Assembly: GCF_000620805.1 (NCBI RefSeq)
Contig: NZ_KK211187.1
Coordinates: 1,660,398 to 1,724,397, forward strand
Reading direction: 5' to 3'
DNA length: 64,000 bases
Source of the DNA: Exiguobacterium undae DSM 14481
GTDB taxonomy: Bacteria > Bacillota > Bacilli > Exiguobacteriales > Exiguobacteriaceae
The notes beneath the pieces were generated by a model. The model searched no databases and was not told the DNA's origin. It saw nothing but the letters and a program-made list of their open reading frames with translations. Below are positions 54,096 through 62,496 of this stretch, piece by piece (position 1 is the first letter of the stretch; each line of letters opens with the position of its first letter). The translations under genes were made by a program, and so were the position numbers.

Positions 54096-54536
54096 ATGAA
54101 TTCTGAAATCATCACTTATTTTTTCATTTTCTTGTTAGGTGTTTCATTTTTCTTACCGGCCTGTTACCTTTTGGTCCTTCATTTTGACAACAAACAGCAT
54201 TCCTTTTTCAAAAAACTCAAATGGACAGGTATCCTATTAATCGGATTGCTGTGCCTGTGGATGACAATGCCGAGCTTCACCGAGATGGTATTTCGTGATT
54301 ATCGTGTATTAGAAGGCTCCTGTGTTCTGGAACCGTCTGAATCAAAAGGAACATCGATCGATATCACCTTAACAGAAACCAACGATACGTTTTCTTTCCG
54401 TGACGCACCTGATCTTGAGGCTTACGGCAAGAAGGTTCCGTATTATTGCCGGGTTACAACGACCCGGAATCAGGCGTTCGAAATCAATTATCGGGTCTAT
54501 GACAAAAACACGAAAAAGCTGCTCTATGCGAATTGA
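54096..54536 (+). CDS. Two-span membrane protein, tandem paralog 2
   Basis: A 146-residue protein of the same plan as the gene before: shared MPSFTEMVFRDY, GSCVLEPSESKGTSIDITL, FSFRDAPDLEAYGKKVPYYCRVTTTRNQAFEINYRVYDK. Both keep two cysteines in equivalent places of the outer domain (C in GxC and C in PYxC), probably a disulfide. AAAAGGACGTGTATGA precedes the ATG. Function unknown. Confidence 0.68.
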   Translation: MNSEIITYFFIFLLGVSFFLPACYLLVLHFDNKQHSFFKKLKWTGILLIGLLCLWMTMPSFTEMVFRDYRVLEGSCVLEPSESKGTSIDITLTETNDTFSFRDAPDLEAYGKKVPYYCRVTTTRNQAFEINYRVYDKNTKKLLYAN

Positions 54537-54537
54537 A

Positions 54538-54587
54538 CAGTAAAACAAGCGGAGTTCCTGTGAATAGGAACTCCGCTTGTTTTACTG
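54538..54587. terminator. Very long perfect bidirectional terminator
   Basis: Twenty-two perfect base pairs (left arm begins CAGTAAAACAAGCGGAG) around a six-base loop GTGAAT; overlaps the end of the 54582-54935 gene. Confidence 0.93.
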
Positions 54588-54935
54588 TTCGATGCCGGCA
54601 CGTTCAGCCGGTTCAAGAAACAGTTCATCATCAAATGTCGTCAGTTCAATCATCCGGCCGTCTTTTTCATACCAGGCGGCCATTCCTTCCCGGTCGACCC
54701 ACTTCCAGCCGGCTTGCCGGATCCGCATTTCGTATAATACGCCGGGTCCTTCGACTTCCGACACGAGATGCGTCTTGACTAATAAGCCCTCCGGCTTTTC
54801 CTCGACCGTTCCCGTCCGTGGAATCGGAAAACCGTTCACTTGTGACGTCTCAAACAGATAATACCAAGCCGTTCCGCTGATGATCACCACACCTAACAAA
54901 CCTGCCAGCCACTTTCCCATGCGTCGCATATTCAT
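54582..54935 (-). CDS. Membrane-anchored protein of unknown function
   Basis: A 117-residue protein: anchor helix at about residues 9-30 (LAGLLGVVIISGTAWYYLF), then an outer domain with PRTGTVEEKPEGLLVKTHLVSEVEGPGVLYEMRI. Start at MNMRRMGKW with AGAGGGGCAGGATGAC upstream. No domain recognised. The stop lies in the perfect terminator hairpin. Confidence 0.62.
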   Translation of the reverse strand: MNMRRMGKWLAGLLGVVIISGTAWYYLFETSQVNGFPIPRTGTVEEKPEGLLVKTHLVSEVEGPGVLYEMRIRQAGWKWVDREGMAAWYEKDGRMIELTTFDDELFLEPAERAGIEQ

Positions 54936-55182
54936 GTCATCCTGCCCCTCTTCCTTCATCTATGTATCCATTTAATTTTACCAATCATTTCCTTACGTTC
55001 ACCTCCTGCTTAGGGCGGATTCTTGACGGACAAACAAAATGAGAACGAATGAAAAACGTGTCATTTTTGTGAAAAGAAATGAAAAAAATTAATATTTTTT
55101 CATTTATCTTGACGACAAGACGTCTTCCTTACAGTCTCAACGGTTTGACAACTCCCGGCACAGAGCCGTTTTCAGTCATTTT

Positions 55183-55209
55183 CAAGTCGTTAAGTGGCTT
55201 AGCGACTTG
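55183..55209. promoter_or_regulatory. Inverted repeat overlapping proP promoter
   Basis: Arms CAAGTCGTTAAG and CTTAGCGACTTG (one mismatch) around TGG. Its right arm overlaps the -35 box TTGACT, an operator position. Confidence 0.65.
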
Positions 55210-55234
55210 ACTTCATTTCTTACTATGTTACGAT
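55207..55234 (+). promoter_or_regulatory. Promoter of ProP-type transporter
   Basis: -35 TTGACT (55207-55212), 16-base spacer, -10 TACGAT (55229-55234), with TG at the extended -10 position. Confidence 0.65.
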
Positions 55235-55265
55235 ACGAACTTATTAAAGGGAGTGAACAGAACTT

Positions 55266-56651
55266 ATGAAATTCAGAAAAGAAAAAGTCAATGTCGTCGA
55301 CATGAAGCAAACCAAAAAAAGTGTCTACGCGACCGGAATTGGGAATGCGATGGAATGGTTCGATTTTGGTCTTTATTCGTATCTCGCAATCATCATCAGT
55401 CAAAACTTCTTTAGTGCCGTCGAGAACGATGAACTGAAACTCGTCTTTACCTTTGCGACGTTTGCGATCGCTTTTTTAATGCGGCCAATCGGCGGAATCG
55501 TCTTTGGACGCATCGGGGATCGGCTCGGACGAAAGGTTGTCTTGACGACGACCATCGTCATGATGGCCGGTTCGACCCTCATCATCGGATTATTACCAAC
55601 GTATGATCAAATCGGGATTTGGGCACCGATTTTACTGTTACTGGCCCGGATTTTACAAGGTTTTTCAACCGGCGGTGAGTATGCCGGTGCAATGGTCTAC
55701 ATCGCTGAATCGTCACCTGATAACAAACGGAGTGCCCTTGGAAGTGGTCTTGAAATCGGAACACTCGCTGGTTATATTCTGGCGTCAATTCTCGCAACCG
55801 TCCTGTTCGTGACTTTATCCGATGATCAAATGGCATCATGGGGTTGGCGGATTCCGTTCATTTTAGGGGCACCGCTCGGACTGTTTGGTCTGTACTTGCG
55901 CCGCCATCTCGATGAGTCACCGATCTTCGAAAACGAAATCAACGAAAATACGGAAGAACCAGCGTCGTTCCGGGAAATCATCCGGGACCATAAACGCGAT
56001 ATCATCGTTTGTTTCATCGCTGTCGCGTTCTTCAACATTACGAACTACATGTTGCTGTCGTATATGCCGTCTTACCTGAATGAAGTCATGGGCATCTCCA
56101 GTTCAACAAGTACGATCTTGATTACCGGTGTCATGGTCATCATGATTCCACTCGCTTACTTCTTCGGTAAACTCAGCGACAAAAAAGGTAACCGGAACAT
56201 CGTCTTGTTTGCCTTGGCAGGTCTCTCGATTCTGTCGATTCTCTCGTTCTACCTGATTGGTCTGAAACCACTCTTGTTCGTCGGAATCGGAATCTTCATT
56301 CTTGGCTTCTTCCTCGCAATCTTTGAAGGCACGATGCCAAGCCTGTTGCCAAGTATCTTTTATACGGATGTCCGCTACCGGACACTGTCAGTCACGTTTA
56401 ATGTCTCCGTCTCGATTTTCGGCGGAACGACGCCGCTTGTCTCGACCTGGCTCGTCCATGCGACACAAAATCCGCTCGCACCGGCTTATTATTTGACGGC
56501 GGTCAGTGTGATCGGCTTCATCACGTTCTTCTTCTTCTTCAAGAGTACGTCAGGCAAGGCCTTAAAAGGTTCGCACCCGACTGTCTCGACAGAAAAAGAA
56601 TTACACGCTGTCGCCAAAAAACCGGAAGATGCCTTATGGTGGGCAGAATAA
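55266..56651 (+). CDS. ProP-like MHS-family MFS transporter
   Basis: A 461-residue member of the metabolite:H+ symporter group. The N-terminus [20 protein letters not shown] is the classic MHS signature; [10 protein letters not shown] is the loop 2-3 motif and [21 protein letters not shown] follows. ProP-type proteins take up proline or betaine with protons, usually as compatible solutes; the exact substrate cannot be read. GGGAGTGAACAGAACTT precedes the ATG at slightly long spacing. Confidence 0.9.
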   Translation: MKFRKEKVNVVDMKQTKKSVYATGIGNAMEWFDFGLYSYLAIIISQNFFSAVENDELKLVFTFATFAIAFLMRPIGGIVFGRIGDRLGRKVVLTTTIVMMAGSTLIIGLLPTYDQIGIWAPILLLLARILQGFSTGGEYAGAMVYIAESSPDNKRSALGSGLEIGTLAGYILASILATVLFVTLSDDQMASWGWRIPFILGAPLGLFGLYLRRHLDESPIFENEINENTEEPASFREIIRDHKRDIIVCFIAVAFFNITNYMLLSYMPSYLNEVMGISSSTSTILITGVMVIMIPLAYFFGKLSDKKGNRNIVLFALAGLSILSILSFYLIGLKPLLFVGIGIFILGFFLAIFEGTMPSLLPSIFYTDVRYRTLSVTFNVSVSIFGGTTPLVSTWLVHATQNPLAPAYYLTAVSVIGFITFFFFFKSTSGKALKGSHPTVSTEKELHAVAKKPEDALWWAE

Positions 56652-56665
56652 TTAAATGTTTCCAT

Positions 56666-56704
56666 CAAAAAAAACGGTCTCTCTTATTCGAGGGACCGTT
56701 TTTA
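56666..56704. terminator. Bidirectional terminator
   Basis: Arms ACGGTCTCTC/GAGGGACCGT (one G-T pair) flanked by an A-run and TTTTTAG, between the convergent transporter and CNNM genes. Confidence 0.85.
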
Positions 56705-56707
56705 GTA

Positions 56708-58012
56708 TTAGGAAATTTGTTTCAACACAAGTTTGACTTGCTGGATTTGGTAGTTCTCGACGTGCAACAGTTCAAGATCATACGTCTCCGTCTCAAGTGT
56801 TTCACCGACTTGATAGTCCGTTCCTTGCGCTTGGATGAAACCGGCAATCGTATCGATTTCCTCGGCGTCAGCAAACGTCAGGTTAAACCGTTCTTTTAAA
56901 TCTGCCAGCAATACGGTCCCCGACAGATGATATTCTGTCTTCGAAACCGTCTCGATGTCGGCTTGTTCATCTTCGTCGAATTCATCACGGATTTCACCGA
57001 CGATTTCTTCAAGCAAATCTTCCATCGCAATCATACCGGCAGTTCCGCCGTACTCGTCGATGACGAGTGCGATGTGGGAACGCGTCACCTTCATCTTCAG
57101 CAACGTTTCCTGAAGTGGTGTCATCTCGGACACAGCTGGTATCTCTTTCATATACTTCTGTAAGTCCCGTTGTTGATCGTTTGCTTGATCCGTCAAGACT
57201 TCCTTGACGTTGACATACCCGATGATCTTGTCTTTATCAAAATCCTCGATGACCGGGTAACGCGTGTATTGATTGTCCGTCATGATCTGTAAGACTTCGG
57301 CCCATGTCATGCTGAGCGACAGCGTCGTTACATTCATCCGCGGCACCATGATATCCTTCGTCACCCGCTCGTCGAACGCAAAAACGTTTTGCATCAACGC
57401 GAGTTCCGTCTGATTGATCTCACCGCTCTTGAAGCTTTGCGACATGATGATCTTCAACTCTTCTTCCGAGTGGGCTTGTTCGTGCCCTGCCGGTTGAACG
57501 CCGAACAGACGTAAGAAGATCCGGGCCGAACCGTTCATCACCCAGATGAAGGGATACATGATTTTACCGAACACATACAACGCTGGTGCAAGAAGTAAAG
57601 TCATCCGTTCTGCATACTGGATCGCCAGTGTCTTTGGTGCGAGCTCTCCGATGACCACGTGCAGGAATGTGACCGAAACGAAAGCAATCGTGTACGACAG
57701 GATCGTCGACAGCGCCGCTGCGACACCAAATTCATCAAAGACCGGTCCTAGCAACTTTTCGACGGTCGGTTTCCCGAGCGCTCCAAGTCCAAGTGCCGTG
57801 ATCGTGATTCCGAGCTGACAGGCTGACAAGTAGTAGTCGAGGTCACTGGCGACTTTCTTTGCCAGGACCGCGCCCTTGTTTCCTTCCTGAATCATCTGAT
57901 CAAGCCGCGACATCCGAACTTTTACGACAGCAAACTCCGATCCGACGAAAAATGCCGTCAATACGATCAACAATACAAGCAACGCCAAATTCAATACCAA
58001 CAATATGTCCAA
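56708..58012 (-). CDS. CNNM/CorC-type membrane protein (hemolysin family)
   Basis: A 434-residue protein: DUF21 membrane domain (residues 1-190, with VKVRMSRLDQMIQEGNKGA and LDYYLSACQLGITITALGLGALG), two CBS domains (about 205-340: FAFDERVTKDIMVPRMNVTT), and a C-terminal CorC domain (YHLSGTVLLADLKERFNLTF). Such proteins move Mg2+ or Co2+ or modulate their export. The apparent start is TTG (AGGGGAAAGAA), but an in-frame CTG lies with ideal spacing after GGAGGTG; see findings. Confidence 0.9.
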   Translation of the reverse strand: MDILLVLNLALLVLLIVLTAFFVGSEFAVVKVRMSRLDQMIQEGNKGAVLAKKVASDLDYYLSACQLGITITALGLGALGKPTVEKLLGPVFDEFGVAAALSTILSYTIAFVSVTFLHVVIGELAPKTLAIQYAERMTLLLAPALYVFGKIMYPFIWVMNGSARIFLRLFGVQPAGHEQAHSEEELKIIMSQSFKSGEINQTELALMQNVFAFDERVTKDIMVPRMNVTTLSLSMTWAEVLQIMTDNQYTRYPVIEDFDKDKIIGYVNVKEVLTDQANDQQRDLQKYMKEIPAVSEMTPLQETLLKMKVTRSHIALVIDEYGGTAGMIAMEDLLEEIVGEIRDEFDEDEQADIETVSKTEYHLSGTVLLADLKERFNLTFADAEEIDTIAGFIQAQGTDYQVGETLETETYDLELLHVENYQIQQVKLVLKQIS

Positions 58013-58350
58013 TTCTTTCCCCTGAAACAGGGGGTCACCTCCAATAAAATAATTTGAATCGCTAAAATGATTCCATAATCTAAAACCGTACAGTAAAACG
58101 TTATAGTTTTTATCATAGCGGACCGGTTTCTGAATATCAACTGTTTTGCCTGCGGTAATGATGCGATTATTCTGAATAAACTGACTAAAGTTTCTAAAAG
58201 GAGTACTTTTGATACTAGGTTTGTTTGACCAATTTAGCGGCTATATAAGAGCTATGCACATCAACATCTCAAGTTAAAGCAGTTCAACACAAAGCTTCTT
58301 GAAGTCGAATGATGTTCGTAAAATCGTAAGTGGAGAGGTAGTGGATTTTT
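58013..58350. other. Divergent control region with long leader
   Basis: About 340 bases between the divergent CNNM and alanine-rich membrane genes. It holds the CNNM promoter (58112-58140), a long 5' leader before the plus-strand gene and the CCCCTG-TTT-CAGGGG hairpin beside the CNNM start. No ORF with a ribosome site. Confidence 0.5.
58112..58140 (-). promoter_or_regulatory. Promoter of CNNM gene
   Basis: On the minus strand -35 TTGATA, 17-base spacer, -10 TATGAT; about 100 bases upstream of the start codon, leaving room for a regulatory leader. Confidence 0.65.
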
Positions 58351-59403
58351 ATGGAAAAAACAAGAAAAGGTTTCTCGTCGTACTTACGACCGGAAGCAGA
58401 TGGTGCAGGTCGAAACATTTCCTGGAGTTCGATCATCGCCGGAGTCGTCTCATTTTTCGCACTCTTAATTACATTCAGTTTAATCGGTTCAGCAATCGGT
58501 CTCGGCGTCACCGACGTCACATCCAACAACCCGTTTGAGGGCGTCGGAATCGGTCTTGCCATCTGGGCAATTCTTTCATTACTCATTTCACTGTTTGTCG
58601 CTGGATTCGTTTCAGGTGTCACATCATCACGCGCCGGACTCGTTCATGGTTTTCTCACATGGTCAACAAGTGTCATCCTCTTGTTCGCCCTGCTGACATT
58701 CACGACAATCAACACGTTCCAAACAGTTGGTTCAGTGCTCGGAACAGTCGGCGGCGCAGCCGGTCAAGGGGTCGGTGCCATTGCTAGCACGACACAAGAT
58801 GCGGTCTCTAAAGGATTCGGTTCAATCACAGATAACGTCTCAGACGTTGATACAAAAGAACTCGAAGGTAATGTCGATGAGATCCTTAAAGATACGGACA
58901 TTCCTGAATTGCAACCAAACTACTTGCAAGGTCAGCTCGATGCCGTTCAAGATGACGCGACGCAAGCTGGGAAAGACGCGTTAACAAAACCTGAAGACTT
59001 CGACAAAATCGTCAGCGACCTTGGCGATTCGTTAACAGCTCGTGCAGAAAAAATCGAGAAATCCGTCGATGAAGATAAAATTGCAGAAGCGGTTGCTCAA
59101 AATACCGACCTCTCACAAGCTGAGGCAGATGAAGCAACACAAAACATTGTCGACGGTCTGAATCAGGCGACAAGTGAAACAAGCAAACAAATCGAAAATG
59201 CCAAAACAACGCTTGACGAAACATCAGCTGATCTGAAGAAAACAGTGGAAGATGTTCGTCAACAAACAGAACAAGCCACACAAACAGCATCAAAAGTTTC
59301 CATCTGGGGCTTCGTCGCTCTGATTTTAACAATGATCGTCACATCAATTGCTGGTATCACTGGTTCACGTGTCGCGACACGCGGTCGGATTGCCAACAAA
59401 TAA
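58351..59403 (+). CDS. Membrane protein with long coiled-coil loop
   Basis: A 350-residue protein: three N-terminal helices (ISWSSIIAGVVSFFALLITFSLIGSAIGLG..., about 24-120), a Gly/Ala stretch, a polar loop of about 170 residues with long amphipathic heptads (DEATQNIVDGLNQATSETSKQIENAKTTLDET), then a closing helix (about 315-338) and basic tail. It resembles proteins annotated as PhnA-like or CAP-Gly proteins of Bacillota, whose function is unknown. GGAGAGGTAGTGGATTTTT precedes the ATG. Terminator follows. Confidence 0.78.
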   Translation: MEKTRKGFSSYLRPEADGAGRNISWSSIIAGVVSFFALLITFSLIGSAIGLGVTDVTSNNPFEGVGIGLAIWAILSLLISLFVAGFVSGVTSSRAGLVHGFLTWSTSVILLFALLTFTTINTFQTVGSVLGTVGGAAGQGVGAIASTTQDAVSKGFGSITDNVSDVDTKELEGNVDEILKDTDIPELQPNYLQGQLDAVQDDATQAGKDALTKPEDFDKIVSDLGDSLTARAEKIEKSVDEDKIAEAVAQNTDLSQAEADEATQNIVDGLNQATSETSKQIENAKTTLDETSADLKKTVEDVRQQTEQATQTASKVSIWGFVALILTMIVTSIAGITGSRVATRGRIANK

Positions 59404-59414
59404 TGAATCATCTC

Positions 59415-59446
59415 GCCGAGGGTCCACGTGACCTTCGGCTTTTTTG
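59415..59446 (+). terminator. Rho-independent terminator
   Basis: Arms GCCGAGGGTC/GACCTTCGGC (one mismatch), five-base loop, then TTTTTTG on the plus strand. Confidence 0.88.
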
Positions 59447-59480
59447 TTTGACAATCGTTTTAAATCTGTTAGGCTGTTAA

Positions 59481-59494
59481 CTAACGACCGTTAG
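59481..59494. promoter_or_regulatory. Probable TetR operator
   Basis: Perfect palindrome CTAACG-AC-CGTTAG, directly behind a TTGACA (59448-59453) and weak -10 TAGGCT (59470-59475), 13 bases before the tetR-type ATG. Confidence 0.65.
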
Positions 59495-59506
59495 GAAGGT
59501 GAATCA

Positions 59507-60085
59507 ATGAAAGCGACTTTATTACTCCAGACCGCGTTGCGCCATTTTGCCCAACATGGTTACGAAGGGGCATCCTTACAGGAGATTGCGCAAGACGTCG
59601 GGATTAAGAAACCTTCGATTTATGCCCACTACCGCGGGAAAGACGAATTGTTTTTAACTGCGATGACGTATGCGCTTGAAACCCAAAAAACACATCTCGC
59701 CACGTACTTCATCTCGACCCGCCATCTTTCACTCGAACAGAGTCTGAAAGGTTTTTTTGATTGGTTTCTCGAAGAAAGCACCGAAAACGATCAACTGAAG
59801 TTCATTTTACGCATCGCTTATTTCCCGCCGGTCAAACTCGAACGGGAAGTCACAGGTTTAATCAATCCCTTTTTTGATACGATGCAACGTCACTTAACAC
59901 GTCTCTTGCGGGAGCGTGACCGAACGGAACAAATTCTTTACTCCGACGACTACCAGAGTGCCGCCCTCGCCTACTTGACGGTGACGGAAGGAACGATGAC
60001 CGAGTTCGTCTACAACGGGGTCGCCGCATATGAACGGCGTTTCACCGCCATATGGCCGATTTTTTGGCGGGGACTCGTCCGGTAA
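59507..60085 (+). CDS. TetR family regulator of efflux gene
   Basis: A 192-residue repressor: N-terminal HTH HFAQHGYEGASLQEIAQDVGIKKPSIYAHYRGKDELFL (residues 13-50), ligand domain behind. It lies 30 bases before an MFS drug exporter on the same strand. Palindrome overlapping its promoter suggests autorepression together with the exporter; the inducing drug is unknown. GTTAGGAAGGTGAATCA precedes the ATG. Confidence 0.9.
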   Translation: MKATLLLQTALRHFAQHGYEGASLQEIAQDVGIKKPSIYAHYRGKDELFLTAMTYALETQKTHLATYFISTRHLSLEQSLKGFFDWFLEESTENDQLKFILRIAYFPPVKLEREVTGLINPFFDTMQRHLTRLLRERDRTEQILYSDDYQSAALAYLTVTEGTMTEFVYNGVAAYERRFTAIWPIFWRGLVR

Positions 60086-60115
60086 CAAGTCAAAACAGAA
60101 ACAGAGGATCCTATC

Positions 60116-61300
60116 ATGCAAAACAATAAACTCATCTTAAGTACACTTTTACTCAATCTTTTCATCGCATTTTTAGGGATTGGTCTGGTCATCCCTGTTA
60201 CACCGACGATCATGAACGAACTGAATATTTCCGGTTCGACCGTCGGGTACATGGTATCGGCATTCGCCTTTGCTCAGCTCATTTTGTCGCCGCTTGCCGG
60301 ACGGGCGGTCGATAAATACGGTCGGAAACCGATGATCATCATCGGTCTGTTCATCTTCAGCATGTCGGAATTGCTGTTTGGACTCGGGCAGTCCGTTGAA
60401 GTGTTGTTTGCGTCGCGGATTCTGGGAGGCGTCAGCGCGGCCTTCATTATGCCGGCCGTCACCGCCTTCATTGCCGACATCACAACAAACGAAACCCGAC
60501 CAAAGGCACTCGGCTACATGTCGGCTGCGATTTCGACCGGTTTCATCATCGGACCCGGCATCGGTGGTTTTTTGGCGGATCTCGGCACCCGTGTCCCGTT
60601 TTTCTTTGCCGCTGCATTCGGTCTCTTCGCGATGATCTTGTCCGTCTTTACGTTACGTGAACCGGAACGGCATTACGAAAACACGGTCATTCCGAAACAG
60701 AAAACCGGTTTCCGGAAAGTCTTTTCCCCTCTTTACTTCATCGCTTTTATGGTGTTGTTGATTTCTTCGTTCGGACTCGCTTCGTTTGAGTCGCTGTTTG
60801 CCCTGTTCGTCGACCGGAAATTCGGCTTCACGGCAAAAGACATTGCTCTCGCGATTTCGCTTGGGGCCATCGTCGGTGTCATCGTCCAGGTCGGACTATT
60901 CGAACGTCTGACGCGGTGGTTCGGCGAGATCCGCCTCATCCGTTACAGTTTGATTGGTTCAACCTTGTTGGTCCTCGTCATGACCTATGTGACCAGCTAC
61001 TTGGCCATCATCCTCGTCACGATGGTCGTCTTCGTCGGCTTTGACTTGATGCGCCCTGCCGTCACGACCTATTTGTCGAAGATCGCCGGGAACGAGCAAG
61101 GTTTCGTCGGCGGGATGAACTCGATGTTTACGAGCATCGGGAATATCCTCGGACCCATCATCGGCGGGATTCTGTTTGATGTCGATCTCAACTATCCGTT
61201 CTATTTTGCGACGGTCATGCTTGCAATCGGGATCGCCTTGACGTTTGTATGGCGGGAACAGCAACCGACTGAACAAACGCTTGAACAAAAATCATCATAA
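60116..61300 (+). CDS. MFS multidrug efflux transporter
   Basis: A 394-residue twelve-span DHA1 drug:H+ antiporter (Bmr/NorA/TetA-like). The loop 2-3 motif is LAGRAVDKYGRKPMI, motif C in helix 5 is GYMSAAISTGFIIGPGIGGFLA, and MNELNISGSTVGYMVSAFAFAQL is the usual N-terminus. Cotranscribed with the TetR gene before it. Exports cationic dyes, fluoroquinolones or tetracyclines in relatives; not known here. Confidence 0.92.
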   Translation: MQNNKLILSTLLLNLFIAFLGIGLVIPVTPTIMNELNISGSTVGYMVSAFAFAQLILSPLAGRAVDKYGRKPMIIIGLFIFSMSELLFGLGQSVEVLFASRILGGVSAAFIMPAVTAFIADITTNETRPKALGYMSAAISTGFIIGPGIGGFLADLGTRVPFFFAAAFGLFAMILSVFTLREPERHYENTVIPKQKTGFRKVFSPLYFIAFMVLLISSFGLASFESLFALFVDRKFGFTAKDIALAISLGAIVGVIVQVGLFERLTRWFGEIRLIRYSLIGSTLLVLVMTYVTSYLAIILVTMVVFVGFDLMRPAVTTYLSKIAGNEQGFVGGMNSMFTSIGNILGPIIGGILFDVDLNYPFYFATVMLAIGIALTFVWREQQPTEQTLEQKSS

Positions 61301-61306
61301 TGAAAT

Positions 61307-61361
61307 AAGCCCGAACCGATTGTGTATCCGAGTAGGTATACGCAAGTCGTTCGGGCTTTTT
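61307..61361. terminator. Bidirectional terminator
   Basis: Arms AGCCCGAACCGATTG / CAAGTCGTTCGGGCT (imperfect), then TTTTTGG on plus; between convergent genes. Confidence 0.75.
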
Positions 61362-61365
61362 GGGA

Positions 61366-61980
61366 TTAAGTCTTAGCGCGCAGAAGCGCCGACAACTGGT
61401 TGAACGTCTGGATGGTATAGGTCGCAACGGTTGCTTTCGGAAGTCTCTCCGTAATGAGACACGTGTCGATTCCTGCACGCTGCCCCGCTAAGACATCCAG
61501 TTCGCGGTCTCCGATCATGATCGTTTCTGCAGGAGACAGATCGTATTTTTCCATCAAATAACGAATCGCCGATGGATCCGGTTTCCGGGCAAAGGATTGC
61601 TCCGCCGTCACGACTTCCCGGAAGACGTCCGTTAATTCTTGAGCCTGTAACAAGGCAAACGTTGATGATCCTCTGTGCGTCAGGATGTAGTTGTATCCAT
61701 CGTGCTCTTGAATGAAGCGGCAGATTTTCGGAATGTCCGGAAACGGACGGACTGTTTGCAGTTCATCCTTTGCTTTCCTTGTTTTGTATTCTGAAATGGA
61801 ATTGGGATCAAACCCATACTTTACATACGTTGTATTCGCAGAGATTTTCATCGTTTCGAGAATCGTTTCCAACGGTTCCTCCCGCCCCTGTTCCCGCAAC
61901 ATCTGTTGAAACACGGATGCCATGACGGGATACGTATCAAACAACGTCCCGTCAAAATCCCAAATCACATGCCGGTACAT
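61366..61980 (-). CDS. HAD-superfamily hydrolase
   Basis: A 204-residue phosphatase of the PGP/PgmB-like subfamily: motif I DFDGTLFDT, motif II ILTHRGSS, motif III RKPDPSAIRYLMEK, motif IV MIGDRELDVLAGQRAG. All four are intact, with a helical cap of class I. Substrate unknown. The start MYRHV follows GGAGGTAGCGTC; the NUDIX gene before it overlaps by 16 bases, so they are cotranscribed. Confidence 0.9.
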   Translation of the reverse strand: MYRHVIWDFDGTLFDTYPVMASVFQQMLREQGREEPLETILETMKISANTTYVKYGFDPNSISEYKTRKAKDELQTVRPFPDIPKICRFIQEHDGYNYILTHRGSSTFALLQAQELTDVFREVVTAEQSFARKPDPSAIRYLMEKYDLSPAETIMIGDRELDVLAGQRAGIDTCLITERLPKATVATYTIQTFNQLSALLRAKT

Positions 61981-62480
61981 GACGCTACCTCCTGCTTTAC
62001 GATCCAATCCTCGACGTGCATGACAGGCGTGGTTTCAGGATCCGTCAAATACTCAAAGGCTTTTAAGACGAGCGGCGAGGCGTTATCCGGATTGACCTGT
62101 TCTTGACTGACCCAGGACGAGCCGGTGGAATCCTGTCCGTCAAATTTGTCAGGTACCGTGCGTTCACCGGAAGTTTGGATGATTTTATAAAAGACACCAA
62201 TGTGATGGAGATGCGACGCATGGTGCCAATCGGAATGAACGACGAACTCGAATGTCCCGAGTGCACGTTTCTGAAGAACCGTCAGTCCGGTCTCTTCCTG
62301 AAACTCACGATCCAGCGCTTCCGGTACGGTCTCAAAGTCTTCCAAGCTGCCGCCCGGCAGATCAAACCGGTTCGTGTACGGTCCCCCTTTTTTGTGAATG
62401 ACAAGTAATTTTCCTTCATTGAAATATAATCCATATGTACCGAATGCACGGTGAAAGGTTTGTTGCTGGCTGATGATCAA
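61965..62480 (-). CDS. NUDIX hydrolase
   Basis: A 171-residue NUDIX protein with a perfect box beginning GGSLEDFETVPEALDREF and ending QEETGL. The apparent start is TTG, three bases from AGGAGTGA, a short spacing, so the start is uncertain. The gene overlaps the HAD gene by 16 bases and lies 16 bases after the PhzF gene, suggesting a PhzF-NUDIX-HAD operon. Confidence 0.85.
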   Translation of the reverse strand: MIISQQQTFHRAFGTYGLYFNEGKLLVIHKKGGPYTNRFDLPGGSLEDFETVPEALDREFQEETGLTVLQKRALGTFEFVVHSDWHHASHLHHIGVFYKIIQTSGERTVPDKFDGQDSTGSSWVSQEQVNPDNASPLVLKAFEYLTDPETTPVMHVEDWIVKQEVASCTGM

Positions 62481-62496
62481 TCACTCCTGTCTATTT

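Larger units (their letters stand above)
54936..55265. other. Leader of ProP-type gene, AT-rich
   Basis: About 330 bases with no gene. It holds a G+C-poor tract (AAAAAAATTAATATTTTTTC), a hairpin (AACGG...CCGTT, about 55139-55170), an inverted repeat at 55183-55209 and a promoter at 55207-55234. Confidence 0.55.

Noticed and set aside
54936-55182. Riboswitch in the ProP-type leader
   Set aside because: Hairpins are present but no known riboswitch consensus is recognisable, and the mapped promoter lies downstream of them.
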